Shown piece after piece: positions 25,185 through 34,336 of a stretch of DNA of 64,000 bases; within the stretch, counting starts at the first letter, position 1; each line of letters starts with the position of its first letter. The notes under the pieces were generated by a model. That model had not been told where the DNA came from and did no database searches. It was given only the letters and a program-made list of their open reading frames with translations. A program made the position numbers and the translations under genes. Source of the DNA: Microbacterium sp. CSI-V (lineage in GTDB: Bacteria > Actinomycetota > Actinomycetes > Actinomycetales > Microbacteriaceae); NCBI RefSeq assembly GCF_001984105.1, contig NZ_MTQM01000004.1, forward strand, positions 1 through 64,000, written 5' to 3'.

Positions 25185-27080
25185 GTGCCGATGGATGCCA
25201 CGACGATGGCGGACGCCATCCTGGCCGCCCTCGGCGGCGCCGGGAACGTCCGCGGGGTCACGCACTGCGCGACGCGGGTGCGGGTGGATCCGGCCGAGTC
25301 CGCTCGCGTGGATGTCACAGCCCTCGCCCGGATCCCCGGCGTGCTCGCCGCGCAGGTGGTCGGCGATCGCGTGCAGATCGTCGTCGGGCCGGGGCGGGTG
25401 GAGGCCGTCAGCGCCGCCGTGCGTCGCGGAGCCGGATCGGCGACGGCTCCCGCGCACCGAGGCCGTCTGTCCGCGCGAACGGTCGGCGTCCTGGTCGACG
25501 TGTTCACCCCGCTGCTCCCGGCCTTCGTCGCGGGGGGCCTGCTCACGGCGCTGCACAACGTGCTCGCGGGTCCCGGGGTGTTCGGGGACACGGCCGTCGT
25601 CGACACCCTGACGTGGCTGCGCGGCCCCGTGGCCCTGGTGGGACTCGTCGGAGCCGCGGTGTTCGCGCTGCTTCCCGTCCTCCTCGGATTCTCCGCGGCC
25701 GGCCGCTTCGGCGGCAGTCCGTACCTGGGCGCCGCGATGGGGGCCGCGCTCGTCGCCGCCCCCGGCCTCACCGCAGAGAGCGCCCTGCCAGCGATCCACC
25801 TGGCGCCCGACACGGGGTGGGTCATCGCCGGCGTGGACGTGCTGGCCATCGACTACCAGGGCACCGTCGTGCCCATCATCGCGATCTGCTTCGTCCTGGC
25901 CCGCCTCGAGCGGTTCTTCGCGCGGCGCACGAGCGGATCGGCGCGTCTGCTGCTGGTGCCGCTGCTCACCCTGCTCACCACGGGCCTGCTCGCCTTCCTG
26001 GTCCTGGGCCCGGCCCTGCGCTTCCTCGGAGATGCGGCCGCGCAGGGGATGGAATGGCTCTACACCGGCGCCGGTGTGCTCGGGGGAGCGCTCGTGGGCG
26101 CGGTGTACTCACCGCTGGTGGTGACGGGGCTGCACCAGGGACTCATCGCGATCGAGCTGGGTCTGCTGTCCACGGGGGGATCGTTCATCTTCCCGATCGC
26201 CGCGGCGGCGAACGTGGCCCAGGCCGCCGCGTCGCTCGCGGTCTGGCTCTGCGCACGGAGGGGGACGCGCCTGCGCGCCCTCGCGGCCACGGCGACCGCC
26301 CCCGCCGCCCTCGGAATCGCCGAGCCGGCGATGTTCGGCGTGACGCTCCGGCTGCGCGTCCCGTTCCTGATCGCCGTCGGCGCGACCGCGGTCTCAGCGG
26401 CGCTGCTGGCCGCGTGGCGGGTCGAGGCGGTGACGCTCGGCGCCGCCGGACTCCTCGGGTTCGCCTCGATCGCCCCCGGGAGCGTCGGGCCGTTCCTGGC
26501 CTGTCTGGCGGTGTCGATGCTGCTCTCGTTCGGCGGCACGCTGGCCTGGGCGCGATGGCGGCGGCGGCGGGGGCGCCCGATCGACGGCGAGGATCCCCGC
26601 CGGACCGGCGACGAGACCGCGATCCTCTCCCCCGTGTCCGGTCGGCGCGTCGCGGTGGAGTCCCTCGCCGATCGGGCGTTCGCCGCGAGCGCGCTCGGAC
26701 CCACGGCGGCAGTGGCGCCCGAGAGCGGACTGATCACGGCGCCCGTGGCGGGCACGGTCAGCGCCGTCGCGGCGACCGCGCACGCGTACGGCATCACGAC
26801 CGACGGCGGGACCGAGGTCCTCGTCCACATCGGCATCGACACGGTGCGCCTGAACGGCGACGGGTTCCGTCCGCTCGTCCGCGCCGGCGACCGGGTGGCC
26901 GCGGGAGATCCGCTCGCCCGCGCGGATCTCGACGCGATCGTGGCGGCGGAGCTGGACCCGGTGGTGCTCACCATCGTCACGGAGGCCGGGGCACGCACCT
27001 TCGCACCGATCGACGGGGAGACCCGGGTCGTCGCGGGTACGCCCGTTCTGCGCCCGACCGGTTCGCCGGAAAACATGTGA
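25185..27080 (+). CDS. PTS EIIBCA, sucrose/beta-glucoside family
   Basis: Phosphotransferase permease that imports and phosphorylates a sugar, probably sucrose given its neighbours. Three fused domains: EIIB at the N-terminus with phospho-Cys28 in GVTHCATRVRV, EIIC with about ten membrane segments (SPLVVTGLHQGLIAIE is typical) and EIIA at the C-terminus with phospho-His about 548 in VLVHIGIDTV. The GTG 25185 start is 5 nt after AGGGG; GTG 25170 and ATG 25191 are alternatives. A -10 TAGCCT is at 25143-25148. EI and HPr are not in the window. A sucrose-6-phosphate product would suit the GH32 encoded next. Confidence 0.9.
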   Translation: MPMDATTMADAILAALGGAGNVRGVTHCATRVRVDPAESARVDVTALARIPGVLAAQVVGDRVQIVVGPGRVEAVSAAVRRGAGSATAPAHRGRLSARTVGVLVDVFTPLLPAFVAGGLLTALHNVLAGPGVFGDTAVVDTLTWLRGPVALVGLVGAAVFALLPVLLGFSAAGRFGGSPYLGAAMGAALVAAPGLTAESALPAIHLAPDTGWVIAGVDVLAIDYQGTVVPIIAICFVLARLERFFARRTSGSARLLLVPLLTLLTTGLLAFLVLGPALRFLGDAAAQGMEWLYTGAGVLGGALVGAVYSPLVVTGLHQGLIAIELGLLSTGGSFIFPIAAAANVAQAAASLAVWLCARRGTRLRALAATATAPAALGIAEPAMFGVTLRLRVPFLIAVGATAVSAALLAAWRVEAVTLGAAGLLGFASIAPGSVGPFLACLAVSMLLSFGGTLAWARWRRRRGRPIDGEDPRRTGDETAILSPVSGRRVAVESLADRAFAASALGPTAAVAPESGLITAPVAGTVSAVAATAHAYGITTDGGTEVLVHIGIDTVRLNGDGFRPLVRAGDRVAAGDPLARADLDAIVAAELDPVVLTIVTEAGARTFAPIDGETRVVAGTPVLRPTGSPENM

Positions 27081-27137
27081 TTAACCGCTTGACCAACCTC
27101 GCGAGACGTTGCTACGTTCTGCGTAACCGATTAACCA
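27079..27137 (+). promoter_or_regulatory. ABC/GH32 operon promoter with two LacI-type operators
   Basis: O1 GATTAACCGCTTGACC (27079-27094) overlaps the -35 TTGACC; the -10 is TACGTT (27113-27118, 18-bp spacer). O2 GCGTAACCGATTAACC (27121-27136) lies over the expected start site. Both share the core YAANCGNTTR with the operator at 23373. Centres are 42 bp apart, four helical turns, so repressors would sit on one face of the DNA. Confidence 0.7.
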
Positions 27138-27181
27138 GCCCCGGTTCGTCGGCGACATCGTCTCGATGAGGAGTCATCCGA

Positions 27182-28648
27182 ATGGACCAGCGAGGGTTCT
27201 ACCGACCGCCGAACGCCTGGGTCGGCGACGTCATCCCGTGGGAGGAGGACGGCCGGTTCCACCTCTTCTACCTGCACGAATCTCGGCAGGTCCCCAAGAT
27301 CGGGATGCCGTGGCACCGCGTCGTCACCGACGACCTCGTCACCTTCGTCGAGACCGGTCCCGCGCTCCCCTCGGGAGGGTCGGATGCCGCGGACTTCAAC
27401 GTCTACACCGGCAGCGTCGTCGTAGCCGGCGGCATCCACCACGTCTTCTACACCGGGCAGAACCCCGAACGGATCGGCGCGGACGGCCTCCCGCTCCAGG
27501 TCGTCCTGCACGCCACCAGCGACGACGGGATGCGCACGTGGGTCCGCCACCCCGACGACACCTTCGGCGCGACCCCGGGATACGAGACCGCCGACTGGCG
27601 CGATCCCTTCGTCTTCCGCGACGACGAGGCCGGCGTGTGGCGCATGCTCGTCACCGCCCGTCACGCCGACGGCCCCGAGCGGCGACGCGGGGTGATCGCG
27701 CAGTGCGTCTCGCACGACCTCCGCACGTGGGAGGCCGCCGAGCCCTTCTGGGACCCGCGCCGCTACATCGCCCACGAGTGCCCCGAGGTCTTCGAGTGGA
27801 ACGGGTGGTGGTATCTCGTGTACTCCGAGTTCAGCGAGTCCTTCACCACGCGCTATCGCGTCTCGCGCAGCCTCCACGGCCCGTGGCGGGTGCCCGAGAA
27901 CGACACGATCGACGGACGCGCCTACTACGCCGCGAAATCCGCCGCTCGCGACGGGCGCCGGTTCTTCTTCGGCTGGATCTCCTCCCGCGAGGGCGGCCGT
28001 GACGACGGCGCGTGGCAGTGGGCGGGGACGCTCTCGGTCCTGGAAGCGGAGCAGAACGCCGACGGCTCGCTGCGCTTCCATCCGCCCCTGGAGCTCTCCG
28101 CGAGCTTCGGCGAGCGCCTCGGCTCGGCGGCATCCGGAACGGTCCTGTCGGCCCCCGACGGCTACGCCGACCTCGTCCTCCCGACCGACCTCCCCGCCGC
28201 CTTCCGCGTGGACGCCGTCTTCGACATCGCCCCCGGGACGACGGAATGCGGCCTCCTGCTCCGGGCGAGCGCGGACGGCGACGAGGCCTACGTCCTGCGC
28301 CTCGAGCCGCGACGGAACCGTCTGGTGTTCGACCGCTGGCCCCGCCGGCGGACGGGCGGCGAGCAGTGGCAGATCTCGGGGGACGTCCCCCACGTCATCG
28401 AGCTCGAGCGCCCCGTGACGCTCGCTCCGGGCCCGCACCGGCTCGAGGTCGTCGTCGACGGCGATCTGTGCGTCGCCACGGTCGACGGTTCGGTGACCCT
28501 CAGCACGCGCCTCTACGACCGGACCGACGGTCGCGTCGGCGCCTTCGTCGGCGAGGGCGCCGCGACGGTGCTCTCGCTGGAGATCACCGGCCCCTCCACC
28601 ACCGCCGTCCCGGCCGCGTCGCTCGACGACGCCCTCGTCTCGTCCTGA
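27182..28648 (+). CDS. Cytoplasmic GH32 with atypical nucleophile motif
   Basis: GH32-family beta-fructosidase of 488 residues without a signal peptide, first gene of the ABC-importer operon, so it should act on imported sucrose, sucrose-6-phosphate or fructo-oligosaccharides. The nucleophile region reads NAWVGDVIPW (Asp16) instead of the classical WMNDPNG. The other two catalytic motifs are normal: Asp141 in DWRDPFV and Glu199 in HECPEVFE. A C-terminal sandwich of about 190 residues follows. The altered motif suggests a separate GH32 subgroup with a different substrate or linkage. ATG 27182 lies about 55 bp after the expected transcript start. Confidence 0.85.
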   Translation: MDQRGFYRPPNAWVGDVIPWEEDGRFHLFYLHESRQVPKIGMPWHRVVTDDLVTFVETGPALPSGGSDAADFNVYTGSVVVAGGIHHVFYTGQNPERIGADGLPLQVVLHATSDDGMRTWVRHPDDTFGATPGYETADWRDPFVFRDDEAGVWRMLVTARHADGPERRRGVIAQCVSHDLRTWEAAEPFWDPRRYIAHECPEVFEWNGWWYLVYSEFSESFTTRYRVSRSLHGPWRVPENDTIDGRAYYAAKSAARDGRRFFFGWISSREGGRDDGAWQWAGTLSVLEAEQNADGSLRFHPPLELSASFGERLGSAASGTVLSAPDGYADLVLPTDLPAAFRVDAVFDIAPGTTECGLLLRASADGDEAYVLRLEPRRNRLVFDRWPRRRTGGEQWQISGDVPHVIELERPVTLAPGPHRLEVVVDGDLCVATVDGSVTLSTRLYDRTDGRVGAFVGEGAATVLSLEITGPSTTAVPAASLDDALVSS

Positions 28649-28697
28649 CCCGCACCACCTCACCCCTACCCGCACCACCACATCAATGGAGATTCAC

Positions 28698-30035
28698 ATG
28701 GTCCACCTCACCCGAGCGGCATCCTGGGTCGCCCTGACCGCCGCCACCGCGCTCGTCCTGTCCGGATGCGGCGCGACCGGCTCCGCCGGCGACCCGACCG
28801 ACGTCAACCCCGAGGGCGAGATCAAGCCCCGCGAGATCTCGTGGCTGCTGTCGCGTCCGGCCGACGGCGGCGTGATCACCGCGATGCAGAAGATCGCCGA
28901 CGAGTACGCCGCCGACCACCCCGGCTTCTCGCTGAACCTCATCACGACGCCCGATCGCCCCAGCTACATCCAGAAGTACGAGACCCTGGCCGCCGCCAAC
29001 AAGCTGCCCGAGCTCTTCGACACGGATGCCACGCCCTTCGCGCAGAAGCTCGCTCAGCAGGGCCGCATGGTCGACGTCGACCTGCTGCTGAAGGACCTCG
29101 GCCTGTCCGACGAGTACCGCGACGTCGCCCTGACCTATCAGCGCTTCGACGACGGCTCGCTGTACATGGTGCCGTTCGAGTTCCAGCTGGAGTTCTTCTG
29201 GTACAACAAGGACCTGCTCGCGCAGGCCGGGGTGCCCGTCCCCGCGACGCTCGACGACATCGCCCCGATGTGCACGGCGCTCCGGGCCAAGGGCATCACG
29301 CCGATCGCCCTGGACGGCGCCGACGGCTGGCCGCTCGAGCGGTACATGGCCTACTACCCGTTCCGCCAGGCGGGCCCCGACTACGTGCAGAAGCTGAAGA
29401 CCGGCGAGGCGAAGTTCTCGGACGCTCCCGGACGCGCCGCCGCCGACTGGCTGTACGGGCTCGGACAGGCCGGCTGCTTCCAGGAGGGCTTCTCCGCCAC
29501 GGGATACGCCGACGCCCAGGCGCAGTTCACCTCCGGCAAGGCGGCGGTGTACAACATCGGCACCTGGGAGCTGGCGAACCTCGCCACCGACAAGCTCGAC
29601 GCGGGCGTACGCGACAGCGTCGACTACTTCACGCTCCCGACGATCCCCGGCGCCGTGACCGCCGACAACGAGTTCGTGACTCCGTCCGGCATCGGCATGG
29701 CCGTCAACTCCGCCACGTACGACCCGCTGGTGCGCGACTTCCTGCGGTTCGCCCTCGAGCGCTATCCCGCCGAGGTCGCCGCCTCGGGCGCTCTCTCGCC
29801 GACCACGGGCGTGGAGACGACCATCCCCGCGAACGCGACCCCGCTGTACACGCGGGCGATCGAGCAGGCCGGTGACGTGGGCCCGAAGATCGCGATGCCC
29901 TGGGACACCCAGCTCGACCCCGCCACGAACACCCGTCTGCAGCAGGAGCTGACCCTCCTCGTGCAGGGCGACATCACGCCCGACGAGTTCGTCAGCACGA
30001 TGGACGCGGCTCTGACGGAGAACGTCGGTGGCTGA
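28698..30035 (+). CDS. ABC sugar-binding lipoprotein
   Basis: Extracellular solute-binding protein, family 1 type, of 445 residues with lipobox LSGC near residue 22. It should capture sucrose, kestose-like or levan-derived oligosaccharides. Typical features: EISWLLSRPADGGVITAMQKIADEY early, then FEFQLEFFWYNKDLLAQAGV and SGKAAVYNIGTWEL. ATG 28698 follows TGGAG at 6 nt. Second gene of the operon; the next gene overlaps it by 8 bp. Confidence 0.92.
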   Translation: MVHLTRAASWVALTAATALVLSGCGATGSAGDPTDVNPEGEIKPREISWLLSRPADGGVITAMQKIADEYAADHPGFSLNLITTPDRPSYIQKYETLAAANKLPELFDTDATPFAQKLAQQGRMVDVDLLLKDLGLSDEYRDVALTYQRFDDGSLYMVPFEFQLEFFWYNKDLLAQAGVPVPATLDDIAPMCTALRAKGITPIALDGADGWPLERYMAYYPFRQAGPDYVQKLKTGEAKFSDAPGRAAADWLYGLGQAGCFQEGFSATGYADAQAQFTSGKAAVYNIGTWELANLATDKLDAGVRDSVDYFTLPTIPGAVTADNEFVTPSGIGMAVNSATYDPLVRDFLRFALERYPAEVAASGALSPTTGVETTIPANATPLYTRAIEQAGDVGPKIAMPWDTQLDPATNTRLQQELTLLVQGDITPDEFVSTMDAALTENVGG

Positions 30036-30990
30036 CACCCTCGCACCGAGCCGGCCCCGGGTCACCGGGGCCGGCTCGCCCGCCCGACGTCGGGCGCCGA
30101 TGCGCACGTCGATGCTGCCGCGGCGCTCGGGCCTGGCCGTCGCCGTCTTCCTCGTCCCCCCGCTGCTGCTGTACGGCGCCGCGGTCCTCCTCCCCATCGT
30201 GCAGTCGCTCGTCCTCAGCCTGTTCTCGTGGGACGGCATCACCGACCTCGCGTTCGTGGGCCTGGACAACTACGTGAAGATGTTCACTCGCGACGACGTG
30301 TTCTGGACGGCGTTCGGCAACGCGCTGGGATATCTCGCCATCTGCCTGGTCCTCCAGCTCGGGGGCGCCCTGGCGGTTGCGGGGCTCCTCACCGCCCTCC
30401 CCCGGGCCCGCGAACTGGTCAAGACGCTGTACCTGCTGCCGGCGGTCATCTCCACCGTGGCGATCGCGTTCCTCTTCGTCCGCATCTACTCGCTCGAGCC
30501 CGTGGGGCTGCTGAACCAGCTGCTGGCGTGGGTGGGACTCGACGGCCTTCAGACGGCCTGGCTCTCCAACGTGCAGACGGTGCTGGCGGCGGTGTCCATC
30601 CCCGAGGGGTGGCGGTTCACCGGTCTCTACATGCTCATCATCTACGCGGCGCTCATCGCGGTGCCCAAGGAGCTCGAGGAGGCCGCGCGCCTGGACGGCG
30701 CCTCCTGGTGGCAGACCTTCTGGCGGATCCGCTTCCCCTACATCCGTCCCGTCTGGATCACCACGACCGTGATGGCCACGACCTTCGCGCTCCGCGGCTT
30801 CGACATCCCGTACCTGCTGACCAACGGCGGACCGGGTCAGGCGTCGGAGCTGCTGACCACCTACATGTACAAGACGGCGTTCGTCCACACCGACTACGGC
30901 TACGCCAGTGCCATCTCGGTCTTCATCGTGGTCGAGTGCCTCGTCGCGGTGGGACTCATCTTCCTGCTGCTGCGTCGAAAGGACGCGTGA
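30028..30990 (+). CDS. ABC sugar permease, MalF-like
   Basis: Inner-membrane component of a CUT1-type importer, 320 residues, six predicted membrane segments after a basic N-terminus. The cytoplasmic EAA loop is EEAARLDGASWWQTFWRIRFPYI in pattern and would contact an ATPase. The GTG start at 30028 overlaps the binding-protein gene by 8 bp, indicating coupled translation. Confidence 0.93.
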   Translation: MADTLAPSRPRVTGAGSPARRRAPMRTSMLPRRSGLAVAVFLVPPLLLYGAAVLLPIVQSLVLSLFSWDGITDLAFVGLDNYVKMFTRDDVFWTAFGNALGYLAICLVLQLGGALAVAGLLTALPRARELVKTLYLLPAVISTVAIAFLFVRIYSLEPVGLLNQLLAWVGLDGLQTAWLSNVQTVLAAVSIPEGWRFTGLYMLIIYAALIAVPKELEEAARLDGASWWQTFWRIRFPYIRPVWITTTVMATTFALRGFDIPYLLTNGGPGQASELLTTYMYKTAFVHTDYGYASAISVFIVVECLVAVGLIFLLLRRKDA

Positions 30991-31901
30991 TGAGCACGAC
31001 TCTCGCCCCGCCCCCGGTGGCATCCGTCCCCCCGTCCGACGCACCGGAACCGCGCGCCGTGCACCGCTCGCCGCGGGTGCGCGTGCAGCGGACTCTCCTG
31101 ACGGTGACGGTGATCCTCATCGTCGTGGTGCAGGTGTACCCGCTGCTGTGGCTGTTCCTCACGAGCTTCCGCACCGCGTCGGATTTCGCCGGAGGAGACC
31201 CCTTCGCGCTGCCGTCGGAGTGGACGCTCGAGAACTACGCCCGCGCTTTCGCGACCGGGAACCTGGCACTGAACATCGCCAACAGCTTCATCGTCACCCT
31301 CGGCGCCAGCCTCCTGATCGTCGTGGCCGGCATGATGGCCGCGTACGCGCTGCAGGTCCTCGGCTTCCGGTTCAGCGGGTTCGTCCGGGCGCTGTTCCTG
31401 CTCGGGATCATCGTGCCCGTGCAGATCGCGCTCGTGCCGCTGTTCATCGATTACTCGCAGGTCGGGCTGCTCGACACGCACCTCTCGATGATCCTGCCGC
31501 TGGCGGCGTTCTCGCTGCCGATGGGGATCTACCTGTTCTCGTCGTTCTACGAGTACATCCCGCGGGAGCTGTACGAGGCCGCGTCCTTGGACGGCGCCGG
31601 CCCGTACCGGATCTTCCTGCAGATCACGGCGCCGCTGTCGGTGAACACGATCATCACGGTCGTGCTGGTCAACAGCATCTTCATCTGGAACGACTTCATC
31701 TTCGCGAACACGTTCGTTCTGTCCGATGGACTCAAGACGATCCCGCTGGGGCTGCAAAACTACATCGGAGCGATGGGCAACACCGACTGGACGGCGACGT
31801 TCGCCGCGGTGTGCGTCACGGTGACGCCACTGCTGCTGGTGTTCCTCGTGCTGAACAAGGCGATGATCGCCGGCCTGGAGAGCGGAGCCACCAAGGGATG
31901 A
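30990..31901 (+). CDS. ABC sugar permease, MalG-like
   Basis: Partner permease of the CUT1 importer, 303 residues, six predicted membrane segments. The EAA loop is ELYEAASLDGAGPYRIFLQITAPL in pattern. ATG 30990 overlaps the stop of the previous gene by one base (TGATG); an in-frame GTG is at 30987. No ATP-binding subunit follows: the next gene is a LacI regulator. The importer probably borrows a shared MsiK-like ATPase encoded elsewhere, common in actinobacteria. Confidence 0.93.
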   Translation: MSTTLAPPPVASVPPSDAPEPRAVHRSPRVRVQRTLLTVTVILIVVVQVYPLLWLFLTSFRTASDFAGGDPFALPSEWTLENYARAFATGNLALNIANSFIVTLGASLLIVVAGMMAAYALQVLGFRFSGFVRALFLLGIIVPVQIALVPLFIDYSQVGLLDTHLSMILPLAAFSLPMGIYLFSSFYEYIPRELYEAASLDGAGPYRIFLQITAPLSVNTIITVVLVNSIFIWNDFIFANTFVLSDGLKTIPLGLQNYIGAMGNTDWTATFAAVCVTVTPLLLVFLVLNKAMIAGLESGATKG

Positions 31902-32887
31902 GCACGACGATGCGCGACGTGGCGCGGGCGGCCGGGGTGTCGGTGGCGACCGTGTCGCACGTGGTGAACGACAAGCCGGGCGCGCGCATCGGCGAAGACG
32001 CCCGACGCCGCGTCCACGAGGCGATCGAGGCGCTCGGCTACCGGCCCAACGCCCTCGCCAAGACGCTGTCCGAAGGCAACTCGCGCTTCATCGGCCTGGT
32101 GGCGGATGCCATCGCCACCACCCCCTTCGCCGGACAGATCATCCACGGGGCCCAGGACGAGGCGTGGCGTCACGGCTTCGTCCTGCTCGTCGCCAACACC
32201 GAGGGCAACGCCGCCGCCGAGAACGACGCGATCGCGATGATGCTCGAGCACCAGGTGCGCGGCATCCTGTACTCCACCTGGTACCACCGCGAGATCGACG
32301 TGCCGCCGCCGCTCCAGCACACCGAAACGGTGCTGGTGAACTGCTTCGCCGCCGACGACGCTTTCCCCGCGATCGTCCCCGACGAGGTGCAGGGCGGTCG
32401 GACGGCCACCGAGGAACTCCTTTCGGCCGGTCATCGCCGGATCGCCTTCGTGAACACCACGTCCCCCTCCCCCGCGAGGGACGGGCGGCTCGAGGGCTAC
32501 CGCGCCGCCCTGGAGGACGCCGGCGTCGCGAGCGACGACTCCCTGATCTTCGAGGCGGCTCCCGAGCAGGAGGGCGGGTACGGCATCGCCGGAGCCGTCG
32601 TCGCCTCCGGAGCCACGGCGGTGTTCTGCCACAACGACCGCGTCGCGATGGGCCTGTACGACGGCCTCCGCGACCGCGGCCTGCGCATCCCCGACGACGT
32701 GGCGGTCATGGGCTTCGACAACCAGGACGTCATCGCGGCGCACCTGCGTCCGCCGCTGTCGACGGTCGCGCTGCCGCACTACGAGCTGGGCGCCGCCGGC
32801 GTGCGCACGCTCCTGGGGCTGGAGGCGCCCGCGTCGGGTGCGCGCCAGCTCGTGGCCTGCCCGCCGGTCCTCCGGGAGTCGATGTGA
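31898..32887 (+). CDS. LacI-family regulator inside ABC operon
   Basis: LacI/GalR protein of 329 residues with HTH MRDVARAAGVSVATVSHVVND at residues 5-25 and a ligand-binding core (FIGLVADAIATTPFAG, VMGFDNQDV). It overlaps both neighbours by 4 bp (ATGA before, GTGA after), so it is made together with the importer and the GH32s. This suggests autoregulation through the two operators in front of the operon. It may also act on the levansucrase/levanase promoter, which has the same operator core. Confidence 0.92.
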   Translation: MSTTMRDVARAAGVSVATVSHVVNDKPGARIGEDARRRVHEAIEALGYRPNALAKTLSEGNSRFIGLVADAIATTPFAGQIIHGAQDEAWRHGFVLLVANTEGNAAAENDAIAMMLEHQVRGILYSTWYHREIDVPPPLQHTETVLVNCFAADDAFPAIVPDEVQGGRTATEELLSAGHRRIAFVNTTSPSPARDGRLEGYRAALEDAGVASDDSLIFEAAPEQEGGYGIAGAVVASGATAVFCHNDRVAMGLYDGLRDRGLRIPDDVAVMGFDNQDVIAAHLRPPLSTVALPHYELGAAGVRTLLGLEAPASGARQLVACPPVLRESM

Positions 32888-34263
32888 GCCTGCCCCGCCC
32901 GCGCCTGCACCTCGCGCCCGCGCGCAACTGGATGAACGACCCCAACGGCCTCGTGCACAGCGGCGGCCGGTGGCACGCGTTCTTCCAGTACAACCCCGCG
33001 GGCAACGACTGGGGCAACATGAGCTGGGGCCATGCGTCCAGCCCCGACCTCCTGCACTGGGAGGAGCATCCCGTCGCCCTCGCCCATCGCCCCGGCGAGC
33101 AGATCTTCTCGGGATCGGTCGTGGCCGGCCCCGGCGACGCCCTGACGGCGTTCTACACGAGCGCCTACGCCCACGGCATCCAGGCCCAGTCCCGCGCGAC
33201 CAGTCTCGACGGCGGCCTCACCTGGACCCCGGATGCCGCCAACCCGGTGCTCGACCGCGGCAGCTCCGACTTCCGCGACCCGAAGGTCATCGCGCTCCCG
33301 GGCGGCGGCTGGCTGATGCTCGCGGTCGAGGCGGTGGAACGGCGCGTCGTGTTCTACGCCTCCGACGACCTGCAATCGTGGCGCGAGACGGGATCGTTCG
33401 GCCCGCTCGGCCCGACGGACGTGGTGTGGGAGTGCCCCGACCTCGTGCGTCTCCCGGTCGAGGGATCGGATGCCGCCGCCTGGGTGCTGCTGCTGAGCAC
33501 GAATCCCGTGGGCGACGCCCCCGACCCGTCCGGGTCGGCGATGCACTACGTCGTCGGCGACCTCGTCGGCGACGTGTTCCGCGCCGACGAGGACGTCCTC
33601 CTCCCCGTCGACCACGGCCGGGACTTCTACGCCGGCGTCACCTTCCACGACGCCCCCGGCGGCGCGGCGGTGATGCTCGCCTGGATGAACAACTGGCGCT
33701 ACGCGCACGCCGTGCCGACCGCTCCCTGGCGCGGCGCGATGTCGCTGCCGCGCACGTTGGGGCTGCGCCGCATCGCGGGTGCGCTGCGGCTCGTGCAGCA
33801 CCCGGTCCTCCCCGCGGCCCCGGACGCGACGCCCCTGCCGGTGGCCGGTATCGATCCCCACGCGCTCATAGAGATCCGTCGCGACCCCGCGGACACCGGC
33901 ATCCTGCGCATCCGGCTCGACGGCGAAGCGGATGCCGCGGTCGAGATCGTGCACGACCCGACCGCTCGCACCCTCACCGTGTCGCGCACCGGCGAAGCCG
34001 CGCAGACGTTGCACCCGGACTTCGCCGGCGCGCGCGTCGCCCCGCTGCTCGAAGCGGGCGCGGCGGTGTTCACGATCGTGCTGGACGGCCCCCTCCTGGA
34101 GGTCTTCGCCGACCGGGGCGCCACCGTCCTCTCGCACCTGGTGACCCTCGGCGCGGGGCCCGTGGCCGTCCGCGCCACCTCCGAGGGGGCGGAGGCTCCC
34201 GCCGTGCGCATCGTCGGGCTCGACGACGCGCAGGAAGGTCGGGCGGCTCCGGCGGCCGCCTGA
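32884..34263 (+). CDS. Cytoplasmic GH32 sucrose/fructan hydrolase
   Basis: Classical GH32 enzyme of 459 residues with no signal peptide: nucleophile Asp19 in NWMNDPNG, Asp132 in DFRDPKV and acid/base Glu183 in WECPDLV, then a C-terminal beta-sandwich. It would cleave imported sucrose, sucrose-6-phosphate or short fructans. GTG 32884 overlaps the lacI stop (GTGA). It is closer to standard invertases and exo-fructanases than the first GH32 of this operon. Confidence 0.92.
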   Translation: MSLPRPRLHLAPARNWMNDPNGLVHSGGRWHAFFQYNPAGNDWGNMSWGHASSPDLLHWEEHPVALAHRPGEQIFSGSVVAGPGDALTAFYTSAYAHGIQAQSRATSLDGGLTWTPDAANPVLDRGSSDFRDPKVIALPGGGWLMLAVEAVERRVVFYASDDLQSWRETGSFGPLGPTDVVWECPDLVRLPVEGSDAAAWVLLLSTNPVGDAPDPSGSAMHYVVGDLVGDVFRADEDVLLPVDHGRDFYAGVTFHDAPGGAAVMLAWMNNWRYAHAVPTAPWRGAMSLPRTLGLRRIAGALRLVQHPVLPAAPDATPLPVAGIDPHALIEIRRDPADTGILRIRLDGEADAAVEIVHDPTARTLTVSRTGEAAQTLHPDFAGARVAPLLEAGAAVFTIVLDGPLLEVFADRGATVLSHLVTLGAGPVAVRATSEGAEAPAVRIVGLDDAQEGRAAPAAA

Positions 34264-34336
34264 CCCACCACGACCGAACCGCCGGACACCCGGCGGGTGC
34301 ATCGTCGCGCCCGCCGATCACGAGGAAGTGAGCATC

